Source of the DNA: Sanguinoderma infundibulare
Taxonomy: Eukaryota > Basidiomycota > Agaricomycetes > Polyporales > Polyporaceae
DNA length: 64,000 nucleotides
NCBI GenBank assembly: GCA_032821775.1
Contig: JAVLRN010000001.1
Coordinates: forward strand, 744,001-808,000
Direction: 5' to 3'
Position numbers and translations under genes: made by a program. The notes under the pieces are model-generated. The model did no database searches. It was not told the origin of the DNA and saw nothing but the letters and a program-made list of their open reading frames with translations. This document shows positions 48,131 to 59,466 of the stretch, piece by piece; the first letter of the stretch is position 1; every line of letters starts with the position of its first letter.

Positions 48131-48518
48131 CTATTGCAGCAATCCTTTTCTCAAGGCCCTTGAGCTGCACCTACAAGGCAGCCAGGGGGTCTTCTGAGGA
48201 CAACAATGTGACCTTCTGCTTGTCCTTCTTAGAAAACCTGAAACTGACCTCATGGTGCCCTTTCTTGCTGCAGTTCCAATAATTTCCCATGATGAGGCCA
48301 GTTGCTGCCTGCCACCTTCTGTCCACATCCCTTAAAGAACTTGAGATGCTCCTCATTCCTCATGACAAGTTGCTGATCGAATGACAAGGCCACAGTCTGC
48401 ATCTTCACAAGGGTGGAGATGTCATAGGCAGTGACAGTGAACTCATCCTTGAGTTTGGGAGGTAGGCCAGAGCAGTACTGCTCACACTTGTCCTCATCAA
48501 AGAACTTGGTGCAGGTGG
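48131..48518 (-). pseudogene. Gypsy-2 Gag C-terminal remnant
   Basis: Minus-strand reading gives FFDEDKCEQYCSGLPPKLKD, then KMQTVALSFDQQLVMRNEEH, and a degraded knuckle (GNYWNCSKKGHHEVSF). This fits the capsid end and knuckle of gypsy Gag. The sequence joins a Copia-2 LTR fragment at 48519. Confidence 0.6.
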
Positions 48519-48592
48519 TGTTGAAGTCACCACTCTAGTGGTGGCTCCTTTGCCCGTATCAAGTCCCCACTTAGACTAGTCATTCCTGCCAT
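48519..48592 (+). repeat. Truncated Copia-2 LTR fragment
   Basis: Bases TGTTGAAGTCACCACTCTAG and following match the first 74 bases of the Copia-2 LTR, including GTATCAAGTCCCCACTTAGAC. CpGs in the intact LTR (GCCGCCGCTC) are CpA/TpG here (GTCACCACTC), so this is an older, decayed copy. Confidence 0.8.
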
Positions 48593-50495
48593 GGGCAAGC
48601 CAAGCCTAACCCACATGCCAAAAAACCATGGAAACCCACATGGATAACCCACACCCATGACACAGCCTAGTCATGCATGGGTGACACTTTGCTCTCTCCT
48701 GGTTTATGTGATGGACTCTTGCAGTTTCTTGCTGTAGGAAGGCAACATAAGTATCATAGGCATCATAACACAATGAACACATTTGCATTATTGTGGAACC
48801 ATGTTCATCTCAAGGACGGCCATAAACTGTGAACTTTGAATCACTTTCAATTCTCACCTCTCATCCCTCTGCCAACATACCTCCTATGTGAGTGACTTGT
48901 TCTGACAGTGCTCGCCAGCTCTCACTCACTTGTACACACACTCTCACCTACCTGCCTGCCTCTCACACACTGTTGGCTCAAGCCCCTTCACCATGAGAGT
49001 GAGTGGGCAGATGGGCAAGAGTGGGTGGTGGGAGCCTCACCTATCTATGAAGGTTAAAGATGTCTATTGAGGTCTCTCTAGCCTCCACTGCCACTTCCGA
49101 GACTCAGAGCACTACTGAGCATGGCTGGGGCCCTATTGGGGGATTTGGTTTTTCCTGATGCCATTGTTAATTATGTTTATATTACCATGCCCCAATATGA
49201 CAGTCATAATAGAATTGGACATTGTGCAGGAAACCAGGTCATGGTGCCTTAGCATTCCAGCATGGGTGCACTAGACATCCAGTGCCAATTACTAGAGTAT
49301 GCACTCAATGGAGCAGAGCCGGAGTTAGTGGTCAGTTGCCATTTCCTGCTAATATCCATACTTGTACTACCACTCGAATGCGAAGACATTATTTATGATG
49401 CTCTCCCAAGTAGCTGTGACCCATGAACATCGAGAAGCTAGGCTTGTGGTACTGGGTGCTTAATGAACACTGTCCCTTTCAGTGCACAAGTGTAAATCCA
49501 GCTTAGTATTCCTCCATTGCCCATCTCTGGAATGGAGCCACTGTTGTTTATCGCAGCTCCCTTCATAGACTCCACATTGAGGGTGACCACACCCACTTGA
49601 TGAGGTTGCAAAGGATTATCCTAGTTCAGTCAGCATACACACACCACCACATAATTGTGATCACTCAAGGTCTACCATCTGGATGGCTCCATGCTAGCCA
49701 GCCTTAGGTGATACCCTCAACTTTAGTCAGTCCTCAGCCATCCAGTGTAGAAGCAAGTCAGCCAGATTGGCCACTAGATGTCAGCTACGAACATTTCATA
49801 TGGCGCTCGATTATATAAACTCATAGCTACATATCATGTACATGTGGTAAGGCTTCCTCAGCCTTACCACCACTGCCCCACCTGCATACCCCATCACCCT
49901 CAATACAGGACATTGATGAGTCACGCTAGGGGCATTGAAAGGCCCACCTTTCATGCTTTTACATCTTTTTTGACTCCTATTAGTCTTGTTTCACTCTCCC
50001 TCGGATTCACTTTGACTTTGAATCTTCAGACGACACTTCAGTGACACTCAATTTGACTCACTGCAGCCCTTAATTCCAACCTGGATAACTTTAGGACAAA
50101 CATCCAATAGATTCCTCCCAGAACATTCCCCTGGCAGGAGATGCCCCCACACTTTCACCAGCTGGAGCCCATCTGGGTTCCTTCAAGGCATCAAAATGCG
50201 GTCGACATGACTGCATTCGACCCCGCAGCTTTGCCATGGCTTGCTCACATGAAACAAGCCACTACAGCAGTAGCCAAGGGTACTCAGACAGTCTAAACAC
50301 CATCCAGCCACTGACCCGAGTGTGTGATCCCAGTGCACTCTTCCCCTCACCCCCATTACCGTCACCTTGATGGGATGTGTCCAGCTTTAGGATGATTAGC
50401 ATGGACCAGATAGGGGTCCTAGGTGAGTCTCGTTTTTACGATTTTCACCCCCATTCTATGCCCTATGCGCTGCCCCTGGTTCAGGCAAGTCCCTC
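48593..50495. other. Region between Gypsy-2 and Copia-2 without recognisable genes
   Basis: A family C-like end lies at about 48600-48670. The remainder has short frames only. CpG rises somewhat after 49.9 kb. No terminal repeats or protein domains were found. Confidence 0.45.
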
Positions 50496-50922
50496 TGTTG
50501 AAGCCGCCGCTCTAGCAGTGGCGTTTATACCCGTATCAAGTCTCCACTTGGACCAGTCGTTACTTACATGTTTCCCTGCTTATCATAATTTTCGCTTAGC
50601 TGTAGCATTGCTCCTTCCATAGTTATCGCATTATCTACATTACTGCACAGTTCTAGCCTAGTTAGAGCTCCTAGTTTACTTTAGTGCATACCTCTGTCAT
50701 TTCTCGTCATATAGGCGCCAGTTCAGCGCTATAGGTGTTTGGACATGTATGCTACATATTCATGTGATCAGCGTAGCCTTAGCACATCTGTGTCGCGCTC
50801 TGCTAGTCCTTAGACTTCACAGAGCTCGATACAGGTGAGTAGTTAGCATCCCCTGCAATGTATAGACTTCACAGAGCTCGATACAGACCTTGTGACTGCT
50901 CCTGGGCCCACTGCAGCCAACA
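50496..50922 (+). repeat. Copia-2 5' LTR
   Basis: It runs TGTTGAAGCCGCCGCTCTAG to GCAGCCAACA. It contains a 25-bp segment (TAGACTTCACAGAGCTCGAT plus ACAGG) twice, near 50812 and 50864, separated by about 27 bp. Confidence 0.95.
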
Positions 50923-50937
50923 GGTTATGAGCCCTGC
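50923..50937 (+). promoter_or_regulatory. Copia-2 primer binding site (initiator tRNA-Met anticodon arm)
   Basis: GGTTATGAGCCCTGC directly follows the LTR. It is complementary over 15 bases to GCAGGGCUCAUAACC of fungal initiator tRNA-Met, that is the anticodon arm rather than the acceptor end. Confidence 0.82.
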
Positions 50938-51189
50938 ACTCTGACAGCCTCAGGACATTCAAACTCACCTTCCCCATCGCTCTTAGTCCATCCCCACACC
51001 CTTCTTTTGCTCTGGGTCTCCCTGCTTGATGCATTCTTCATCCTGGACACTCCTTCCATCATTGCCTCCTCCTGGCTTCAGTTCTTGTCCCCTTGCCACG
51101 TTGTTTCACCAGCTTGACGCGCGCCACGTCATTAACCGATCTCCCAGAGCCTCAGTCCTGATGTCCATCTCCCTGGCCAACAGCCTGCC

Positions 51190-51447
51190 CCTGGACAGTC
51201 TCTGACCCTGGAGAAGCTGTTTGGTGTGCTGGAAAACCAGCCTGATGCATCTTCATCGCGTCCTGCCCCCTCCAACATCCCCTCCATGCTCCCCTGCACA
51301 TTCTGTGGTCATCCCAATCACTCAGTGCTTGTCCAAGTGAAATGCCAGCGCAAAGGCAAAGGGCAGGGCCTCCCAGTGCATGCAGCAGTGCTCCAGGACC
51401 CCCAGGTGCAAGGAGGAGACCTCTGGGGCGTCGAGTTCATCATCTGA
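51190..51447 (+). pseudogene. Copia-2 Gag C-terminal end
   Basis: The visible part begins at SLTLEKLFGVLENQPDASSS and includes a zinc-knuckle-like CTFCGHPNHSVL followed by VQVKC. The capsid domain that should precede it is absent: only about 270 bp of non-matching DNA separates the primer binding site from this point. A copia element without capsid would depend on Gag in trans. Confidence 0.65.
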
Positions 51448-51549
51448 AGCCCAAGAGATGATCCAGGAGCCTTCTGGTGCAGCCACTGTGAGTGCTGGTG
51501 TGCCTCTGCCCTCCTCTCTGCCGCAGATCGCGCATCCTGGCTCTCCTCA

Positions 51550-53185
51550 CCTGCAGCAATGCACTGGAACACAGACACAGGTGCCTCTGCCCACATGACC
51601 CCACACCGCCACTGATTTTGCTCCTACTCGCCCCACACCATCCCCATTCACCTTGCCAACTCCAAGATCATCTACTCTGCTGGTTTGGGGTCTGTGGTGT
51701 TCAAGCCTGCACAGAGAGATGGAATTCATCTCCCTGCAGTTGTACTGCATGATGTGCTCCATGTCCCTGCACTTGCTAGCAACCTGCTCTCTGTTTTCCA
51801 CCTCACACGTGAAAAGGGCTACTCTGTCGCACTTCAGGGGTCCCAGGTGCTGTTCCACCAGCAGGGCCAGCTGCGCTTCGAGGCCCAGGTCAACAAGCAC
51901 AATGTGGGCTACCTTCTTGGCTCCACTGCTTCCAAGTCAAAGACTTCACTTTCTGCCTGCACCACCTGTGAGGAGGACCTCCACCTTTGGCACCAGCGCT
52001 GCTCATATGTCAACCTCAGCAACCTCAAAGCAGCAAATTGAAAGGACTCTGTGCACAGCCTCAGCATCCACTCCAAGCATTGGCCTGACCCCATCTGTGA
52101 GCCATGCCTTGCTGGCAAACTCAACCACCACCCCATCCCCCACTTTGCCTCCAGGATGCATGTGCACCTTGCCCTGGTGCACACAGATGTCAAGGGCCCT
52201 CTCCCTGTCCAGATGCCTGAGGGCTACAGGTACTGGATGGTCTTTGTCTGCGACTCCTCATGTTTCTGGGATGTTGCCTACCTCAAGTGCAAGAGCAATG
52301 CATTTGAGGCCTTCAAAGCATACAAGGCATATGCTGAGAACTGCCTCAGTCTGTGCATCAAGGTCACACATGATGATGGCAGCAAATACACAGGCAAGGA
52401 GTATGCTGACTTCTGCATCCAGCATGGCATCCAGCACCAACACACAGAGCCAGACGAGCCGCACCAGAATGGTGTAGCAGAATGCGCAAACCGCACCATT
52501 GCTGAGGGTGCCACAGCCCTCCTGGCGCAATCCAAGCTTCCTCCTTCATTCTGGCAGCACGCCGCCTCTACCCTTTGTCCATACGTGCAACCACATGCCC
52601 ACCTCTGCGCTGGATGGTGGTATTCCCTTCACTGCTTGGAAGGGCAATCAGTGCAAGCCAGATGTGTCCTATTTCTATGCATTGGGCTGTTGGGCCTATG
52701 TCCTGGTGTGCAAGAAGGACTGCAAAGCACTGCAGCCGCACACTAGGAAGTGCATCTTTGTCGGGTACTCTGAGGGGACCAAGGCCTGGCATTTCTGGGA
52801 CCCTGCAGCGAAGAAGTTCCTCATCTCCTCGCATGCTGTGTTTGACAAGTGCTGCTTCCCTGGCAACTCACCCTCCATTAATGTCTTTGGCCTTCCCCTG
52901 GATGACGTGGACATCTCTGGACGCTCTGACGATGCAAAGGATGGCCAGCCACTGCAGGATGATGTCCCTGATGTGCCAGAGCTGCATGATCAGGGGGGAG
53001 AAGACTGGGATGATCCTGCACCTCCTGCACCTCCTGCACCACAGATTCCACCTCCAGCTCGTGCCCCCTCACCTCCAGCACCTCCTGTGCCTCAGCCACC
53101 AGCTCCACGTCCTCCTGCACCTGCACCACAGCCTCCACCGCGTCCTGCACCTCGTCCGGGTCCTGCATCCAAAGCTACACCTTGA
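51550..53185 (+). pseudogene. Copia-2 protease and integrase
   Basis: The protease motif WNTDTGASAHMT keeps its Asp; a TGA follows shortly (HRH, stop, FCSY). GAG-pre-integrase reads LHLWHQRCSYVNLSNLKAAN, then TGA at 52039-52041, then CEPCLAGK. The core has HTDVKGPLP, DDGSKYTGKEY and PHQNGVAECANR, all three acids intact. A frameshift near 52575 moves the C-terminal part (YFYALGCWAYVLVCKKDC, KCIFVGYSEGTKAWHFWDP) to another frame, which ends in a Pro-rich linker and a TGA at 53183-53185. Confidence 0.9.
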
Positions 53186-53245
53186 CTGCCTCCTGCACTA
53201 AAGCCAGCACCTGCAGCTGTACCTCCAGCTCCTGCTCCTACCCCT

Positions 53246-55325
53246 GTGCCTCACATTCATTCGCCCTCTGTGCACCAGGAAGCTCAGGACCAGCCTGGCT
53301 ATCATCCCTATCCTGCCCTTGCTCGCAGAGACCTTCCTGGCCATTGTGTTCGTTATCAAGGCTCCCTCAGTGACCGTGCCCTCAAATGTGCAAATCTAGC
53401 TCCTCCTCGCCACCGCATTCGCTCTGTCTCACCTGTGCCAGTCGCGGGCCCCTCACATCGCCAGGAGCCACCTCAGCACGAGCCTAGCCATCAGCGCAAC
53501 TCCCCTTCTCCAGATCCTCTAATTGATGCTCCAGTCGATCCAGTTCCACCTGCTCCATGGGCACACAGGTCGCCCTCTCCTGCGCCTAGTCCCACGTCCT
53601 CAGACGATGAGCTGGACTGCATAGGACGCTACAATGAGGAGGATGCACTTGAGGCAATGCTTGCTGGCATCGAGCATGTCTACTCTGGCCAGCGCAATGA
53701 CTACCTGACCTATGACGAGGCCATGAAGTATGCATTTGAGTTCGTGGTCCAGCACACATCCAAGGCCAGCCAGGAGCACTTTGGCAAGCCCAGGTCGATT
53801 GCAGGGGTCATGCAGCTGCCCCAGGATGAGCGCACCAAGTGGCTTGAGGCCACCTGGGAGGAGATCCACTCCCTAGTCGAGAATGGCACCTTTGAGCTTC
53901 TCCAGCTCCCTCCCAGACACAAGGCCATTGGCTGCTGCTGGGTTTTCCGGGTCAAGCGCAATGCAGACGGCTCTATTGAGCGGTACAAGGGCCGTCTCGT
54001 TGCCAAGGGCTTCTCTCAATGCCCTGGCTTCGAGTACAATGAGACCTTTGCCCTCACATCCAAGTGGGTGTCAATTTGAGCCATTCTTGCGCTTGCAGCC
54101 CTCGAGGACCTGGAGCTAGAGTCAGTCAACATCTCCTCTGCCTACCTCAATGATGAGCTAAAGGAGGAGGTCTACATGTGCCAGCCTGAGGGCTTTGAGG
54201 AGAAATGTCCCCAGTGGGTGTGGCACCTGCACAAGGCCCTTTATGGTCTCAAGCATGCTGGCCACTGCTGGCATGAGAAGCTCCATGAGGTACTCACCAA
54301 GCTGGGCTTCGATCGCCTTGTCTACCTGCGCAATGGTGTCCACATCATCATCCCTGTCTTCATCGATGACATCACCATTGCAGGCAAGGACAAGGCTGCA
54401 ATCCAGCGTGTCAAGGACAACCTCCATGCACACTTCAAGCTGTGAGACCTTGGCCCCACTTCCTGGCTGCTTGGTGTCTGCATTGAGCATGACAGGTCGA
54501 AGCATTCCCTGTCTATCTCGCAGCACCAGTATGCCCTGGACATCCTTGAGCAGTATGGCTTTGCAGACTGCGACCGAGTTGGCACTCCCATGGATCCTGG
54601 CCTTCATCTCAGTGCAGACATGTCCCCAACATTGTCCTCTGACATCCGGGAGATGCAGGACATTCCCTACAGCCAAGCGGTCAGTTCCCTCTTCTACCTC
54701 GCCATTGCAATGCATCCAGACATCTCCCACACTGTTCACAACCTTGCACGCTTCTCCCAGAACCCAGGGATGGCACACTGGAAGGCAGTCAAGCACCTCT
54801 TCCGCTACATCAAGGGCACAATTGACTACAAGCTCACCTATGCCCCATCACCAGATCCTGATGTCTTCACCTCCTACACTAATGCTGACCACGCTGGCTG
54901 CCCTGACACTGGTCGCTCTACCTCTGGCCACATCATCAAGATGGGCACAGGTGCTATTTCCTGGTCAAGTCATCTGCAGATGATTGTGGCACTGTCTACC
55001 ACAGAGGCAGAGTTCATTGCAGTGGTCTCAGCTGATCAGGAGATGCTCTGGCTGTGCAATCTGCTCACGGAGTTTGGTTATGACCTCTCCTCCTCCAAGC
55101 TGTGCATCAACAATCTCTCTACCCTCTGTTGCCAAGAACCCTGAGCACCATGGGCACATGAAGCACCTGGATCTGCGCTTCTACTGGCTCACGGATGAAG
55201 TGGCCAAGAGATGCATTGAGATTGTGCATCTACGCACCTCTGACATGCCAGCAGACATCCTGACCAAGTCTCTGCCCAAGCCCAAAGTCCTGGAGATGGT
55301 GAAGATGCTTGGGCTGGCGACTTGA
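53246..55325 (+). pseudogene. Copia-2 reverse transcriptase and RNase H
   Basis: Blocks in order: WLEATWEEIHSLVENGTFEL, CWVFRVKRNADGSIERYKGR, LVAKGFSQ, TGA (54077-54079), SAYLNDELKEEVYMCQPEGF, ALYGLKHAG, the catalytic FIDD box (54359-54370), TGA at 54443-54445 within FKL-stop-DLGP, then RNase H with ADHAGCPDTGRSTSGHI and TEAEFIAV. A frameshift near 55120 separates the last part (KHLDLRFYWLTDEV, PADILTKSLPKPK). Both TGAs replace positions where CGA (Arg) fits the family. Confidence 0.92.
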
Positions 55326-55331
55326 CCGGTC

Positions 55332-55340
55332 AGGGGGGAG
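55332..55340 (+). promoter_or_regulatory. Copia-2 polypurine tract
   Basis: AGGGGGGAG lies directly against the 3' LTR start TGTTGAAATC. Confidence 0.85.
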
Positions 55341-55766
55341 TGTTGAAATCGCCGCTCTAGCAGTGGCGTTTATACCCGTATCAAGTCTCCACTTGGACCA
55401 GTCGTTACTTATATGTTTCCCTACTTATCATAATTTTCGCTTAGCTGTAGCATTGCTCCTTCCATAGTTATCGCATTATCTACATTACTGCACAGTTCTA
55501 GCCTAGTTAGAGCTCCTAGTTTACTTTAGTGCATACCTCTGTCATTTCTCGTCATATAGGCGCCAGTTCAGCGCTATAGGTGTTTGGACATGTATGCTAC
55601 ATACTCACGTGATCAGCGTAGCCTTAGCACATCTGTGTCGTGCTCTGCTAGTCCTTAGACTTCACAGAGCTCGATACAGGTGAGTGTTAGCATTCCCTGA
55701 AATGTATAGACTTCACAGAGCTCGATACAGGCCTTGTGACCGCTCCTGGGCCCACTGCAGCCAACA
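55341..55766 (+). repeat. Copia-2 3' LTR
   Basis: 426 bp, TGTTGAAATCGCCGCTCTAG to GCAGCCAACA; nearly identical to the 5' copy with a handful of transitions. Confidence 0.95.
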
Positions 55767-57217
55767 GACGTTGATAAGCCACCTCTCATGCTTTTACAAT
55801 GTGCTTATACAATTTGACCATCATTGTACACTCTGCAAAGAAGGCATGGAATGCCTGCACCTACTCATGGCCGATGCACTGTAAACTCACCATGCTTGAT
55901 CCAAGGCCCACACTGCAGCATCAAAACAGATCACAGTGGAAGAGTTGAAAGTTTACTTAAAGAAGAGACAGATTGTAAGTGGAACACACCAATGGTGCGC
56001 ATTATTGGACTCCAGTTCATATCAAATGTCTCAGAGGTCAATAAAAGTGGTGTATGGGCCCAGACAAACTCCAGATAGATACAGAAGGGGAATATGTGAC
56101 AGTAATGACAGGCTGGAGTCAGCGGTGAGAACATGAATGTGGAAGGGCTTGTAAATCAATAAAGTACAAAACAGAAATGCATCATGCATCAGCACTCAAC
56201 AGTGTCAAAACAGGGTCTGACCCCCTGCCTTCCTCAACATGATGGCCTTCACGCTTGAGCCCACATGCCTCAAGTGCCCAGCATGGTGCAGGAAGTTGAC
56301 TATGTCTCACAGTTCATTAACAATAAACACGTGCTACACATCCAGTGAGAAGTTGAGAGCAGTGATGTCATAGTCATCACATGCAGCACCTCCTTCAAAG
56401 TCATCTAATCTCGAGTCGGTTGCTTGTACAAGGGCACTCGCAGAGTCTAAATTGGACTGCATGCAGAGGAAGCCATTGAGGTGGTGGTTCAAGCTGTGCT
56501 TGCACATGTTGCCCATGCTCATCAGTGTGACATTTGCAATGCTCTGCTGGAAGAGGTATGTGCTAAGGGCTTCAATGAGCATGCTCTCTGATCACATGTG
56601 CTGGAGTCGCAGTTTCCACCCATCCAGTCGATGTGCTCTGTTTTGAGTGTTGAGGGAAGCTTGTGCAGGTGCAGCAAGGTGAGGTGGATCAGCAAGGGGT
56701 AGAACCTGTCGAGGTAGGTGATGAACAATGATGGGATCATTGTGGAGGTGAGGATGAAGTTGAGTGAGTAGCTATGGCCATCGGCTATCCCTCAGATGAG
56801 AGATGAGGTTTGTGTTGAAGGGAGTGACCATACACAACAGAGATCTCAGTGAGGATTGACCTCTTTGTCTTCTGAAAGTCAGATGAGCAAAATGCAACAG
56901 TGGGCATCAGCAGTCAATTAATGAGTGTTCGATGTTTGTGTTGCAAAAAAAGGTGAACAGCATGCACCCAGCGTAGAGATGATGGTGATCTGTTCTCTGG
57001 TATATAAGTCAATACCATTCTCGAGATACAAAACACTTGGATAACACTAAGACACACTGTTCAGTTAGCAGGCCATCTCTGTCATGTCCTGGACCCCAAC
57101 ACCTTGTTCTCTTTTGACACTGTCACCTGGATTCATAGCCTTGTGGCAGCCATTGGAGGGTTCAGGTTGGCACCAGCTGTGAGTGTTGTCTCCTTACCCT
57201 TGCCCTTGTCCTCACCC

Positions 57218-59466
57218 TTAACCTCCATTCTGCTGCTCACAATGGCAGTCTGCTGAGGCACCATCGACAGGCTGAGACACCACTGAGCTGGGTTCTCTAA
57301 GGATATCTTGCACCTGGCAACCCTCTAAGCTGAAGACATTGAGAAACTGGATGAACACATTGCTAGCATGTTTGTTGAAGGCCTTGTAGAAGTGCCATTC
57401 ATAGTTGAATGGCTGCACATCCTTAAAGACCACAAGAATGTAGATGACCTCTATTGTCACCTGAGGCCATTGTTTACAAGTGCAGAGCTTGAGCTGCTCA
57501 ATGAAGCTGAAGCTGCTCTCAACACTGTTGTGTTTATGTGCGATGGTCATCTGAAGGACATGAAGGACAATGTGAGTGTCATCACCCTCAAAGAATGCAG
57601 TGTCCAAGAGAGAGAAAGTATGGTGGGAGAGATGATAGTAGGTATATATATCAATGGAGAGGTCCTTAATGTGCACATATTCATAGTAATACCATGAAGT
57701 TCAAGGTGTGTTACTGGTGAACAATGTGAAAGGGGATTGGTCTTCTCTTTCATCTTGCTCTAAAATTGTCCAGAGGATTTTATGATCTTTCATAATCTGG
57801 TATGTAAACCTGCCACCACAATGGTACCTGAAGCAGATCAGAGACCCTGACTCACCAGACACCAAGTCCAGATGGGTCATGGGTACAAGGTCCCCAAATG
57901 CTGCCTTCTCCACTGCTCTCTCCCCACAGTGTGTGCAGCACATGCCATAGCTCTCAAAGATGGCACTATGAAGGGTGCCAAATTGCAGTTCAGCACTATG
58001 GCAGATGAGGAACAATATCCTTGCACCCTCAAAGCTGAGACTTTGAAGTTTGTCAATGAGACATTTATACACCTTGACATTTTTCCAGATCATTTTGATC
58101 TCATCATCGCAGTTGAAATCCTCCGGGTTGACCAGCCCTATACAGTTGGCAACTATGAGCACATTGGACACATTGTATAATAGCATGTCTGAGTTTGAGA
58201 TAAGGTGGACTATCTTGCTGAGATCATTATAGTACTAGATTACCTTCCACACACAGTCCTCATACACTCGAGGCATAGACAAGAACATGAGGACATCTTG
58301 AGGAATGGGGCTGATGTTTGAGCAGAGCTCTGTGATGGTGGTATAGTTCAATGTTGGATACTGGGCTTTCTGCTCAGAACACACAGGTATGCCAGGAGGG
58401 TTGCATAGACTGGCAAGTGTTGAGATTCAGTAATTAGTGCCTTGAAATGTCATAATCATGCAGCAGAATATGCACAGGATGCCTAGGTCAGTTGCATTTC
58501 ACAATCCAAAGACCCACTGGTGGATGGTAGACATCACCAGAACATTCAAGCAGTGGTGGAAATTGTTGGGCAACAGTGCCGCTCCAAAGAACACATGTCT
58601 GAAATTGTATGTGACCCTGGAAGGGAGGGGCTGATCTGGCAGTGGGGAATCCACTAGCGACCAGAACCACTGAAGATGGATCACTGTCCCAGCTGGTTGG
58701 AGATGGGAGCTTAGGATGAAGTCAGATGCCCTCTCATCAAAAAGGTATGTTTAACCCCAGATCATAGTAAACATCACTGCTTCCCCAAGCATGAGGCAGT
58801 AGATGAGAAAGAAGAGCAGAAAGACAGATTTTCCTGCAAACTATAGGCATGGTGAGTGTGTTACAGATCTGAACAGGATGGCCCATTCATGCACTGATAT
58901 CTGACTGCTCTAAGAGCATGCAACTGTAAGTGAGAAATTCTGACCAATTGCATGTGTTTACAATCCACTGAGTGAACAGGATATAGATGGCAAAGAAGTA
59001 CAATTTGAACTCCTTGACTGCAGTTGAACCAAACAGGTCTGCAGCTACAGCTTGGTTGATGGGGAGGAAACACTGTTCAGGGGGGCCATTTTTGATGGCC
59101 TCTACGACTTTAGGATGCTTCCAGTACCAGTTATAAAAGACAACCAGCTCCAAATCTTTGACATTGTCCCAGAGAAGATGGTAGGGTGGGCATGGCTAGA
59201 GAGTTGAATATTAGAAGCTCATTACTGTGATTGTTGAGATGCAACTTAGTTTATATTTTCACAACATTGGAGCCATCACATGTGACTGATTGAGGATGGT
59301 ACTCTGGCTGAATGGTTGCATGCACTAGGCGGCCACCATTTGCAAGAAAGAGAAAAGAGAGAGTAAAGGAACAGAGAAAGAGAGAGAAAGACAGACCTTG
59401 AGGACAATCTGAGAATCCCATCATCATCTGCATTTCAATTGTGCCAGACTCTGGTGGCTGCCCCAA
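57218..59466 (-). pseudogene. Unrecognised minus-strand gene remnant
   Basis: Three consecutive open stretches in minus orientation suggest one decayed gene. It opens with a Met and a strongly hydrophobic, signal-like segment (GLSFSLFLCSFTLSFLFLAN, 59251-59466). Bases 58887-59153 encode an aromatic-rich stretch (LVVFYNWYWKHPKVVEAIKN). Bases 57701-58186 (161 codons) and 57218-57676 (152 codons) are the longest frames (FEGARILFLICHSAELQFGT, YEWHFYKAFNKHASNVFIQF). A CTHCGER Cys pair and CFRYHCGG could bind metal. No family is recognised. The length of these frames in such decayed DNA is notable. Confidence 0.4.

Larger units (their letters stand above)
44030..48518 (-). mobile_element. Gypsy-2: chromovirus, 5'-truncated and decayed
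   Basis: One LTR, a polypurine tract, a chromodomain, integrase, RNase H, reverse transcriptase, protease and the end of gag are present in gypsy order on the minus strand. The 5' LTR and most of gag are missing: gag breaks off at 48518 where a piece of Copia-2 LTR starts. No target duplication can be assigned. Stops are very frequent. Confidence 0.88.
50496..55766 (+). mobile_element. Copia-2: young Ty1/copia retrotransposon, gag mostly deleted
   Basis: LTRs of 427 and 426 bp about 98% alike bound a 4.4-kb interior with primer binding site, gag C-terminal end, protease, integrase, reverse transcriptase and RNase H, and polypurine tract. The flanks CCCTC and GACGT differ, so no target duplication survives; this suggests recombination between copies or loss of one flank. 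The interior retains far more CpG than the rest of the island, but five in-frame stops and at least two frameshifts are present. Confidence 0.93.

Noticed and set aside
52878..53168. A long minus-strand frame opposite the Copia-2 Pro-rich linker.
   Set aside because: It is the shadow of a repetitive proline-coding stretch.
49930..55800. A shared word around CATGCTTTTACA at 49.94 and 55.78 kb on both sides of Copia-2, as a possible duplicated flank.
   Set aside because: It is about 550 bp from the 5' LTR on one side and next to the 3' LTR on the other, so it cannot be a target duplication; the match is short.
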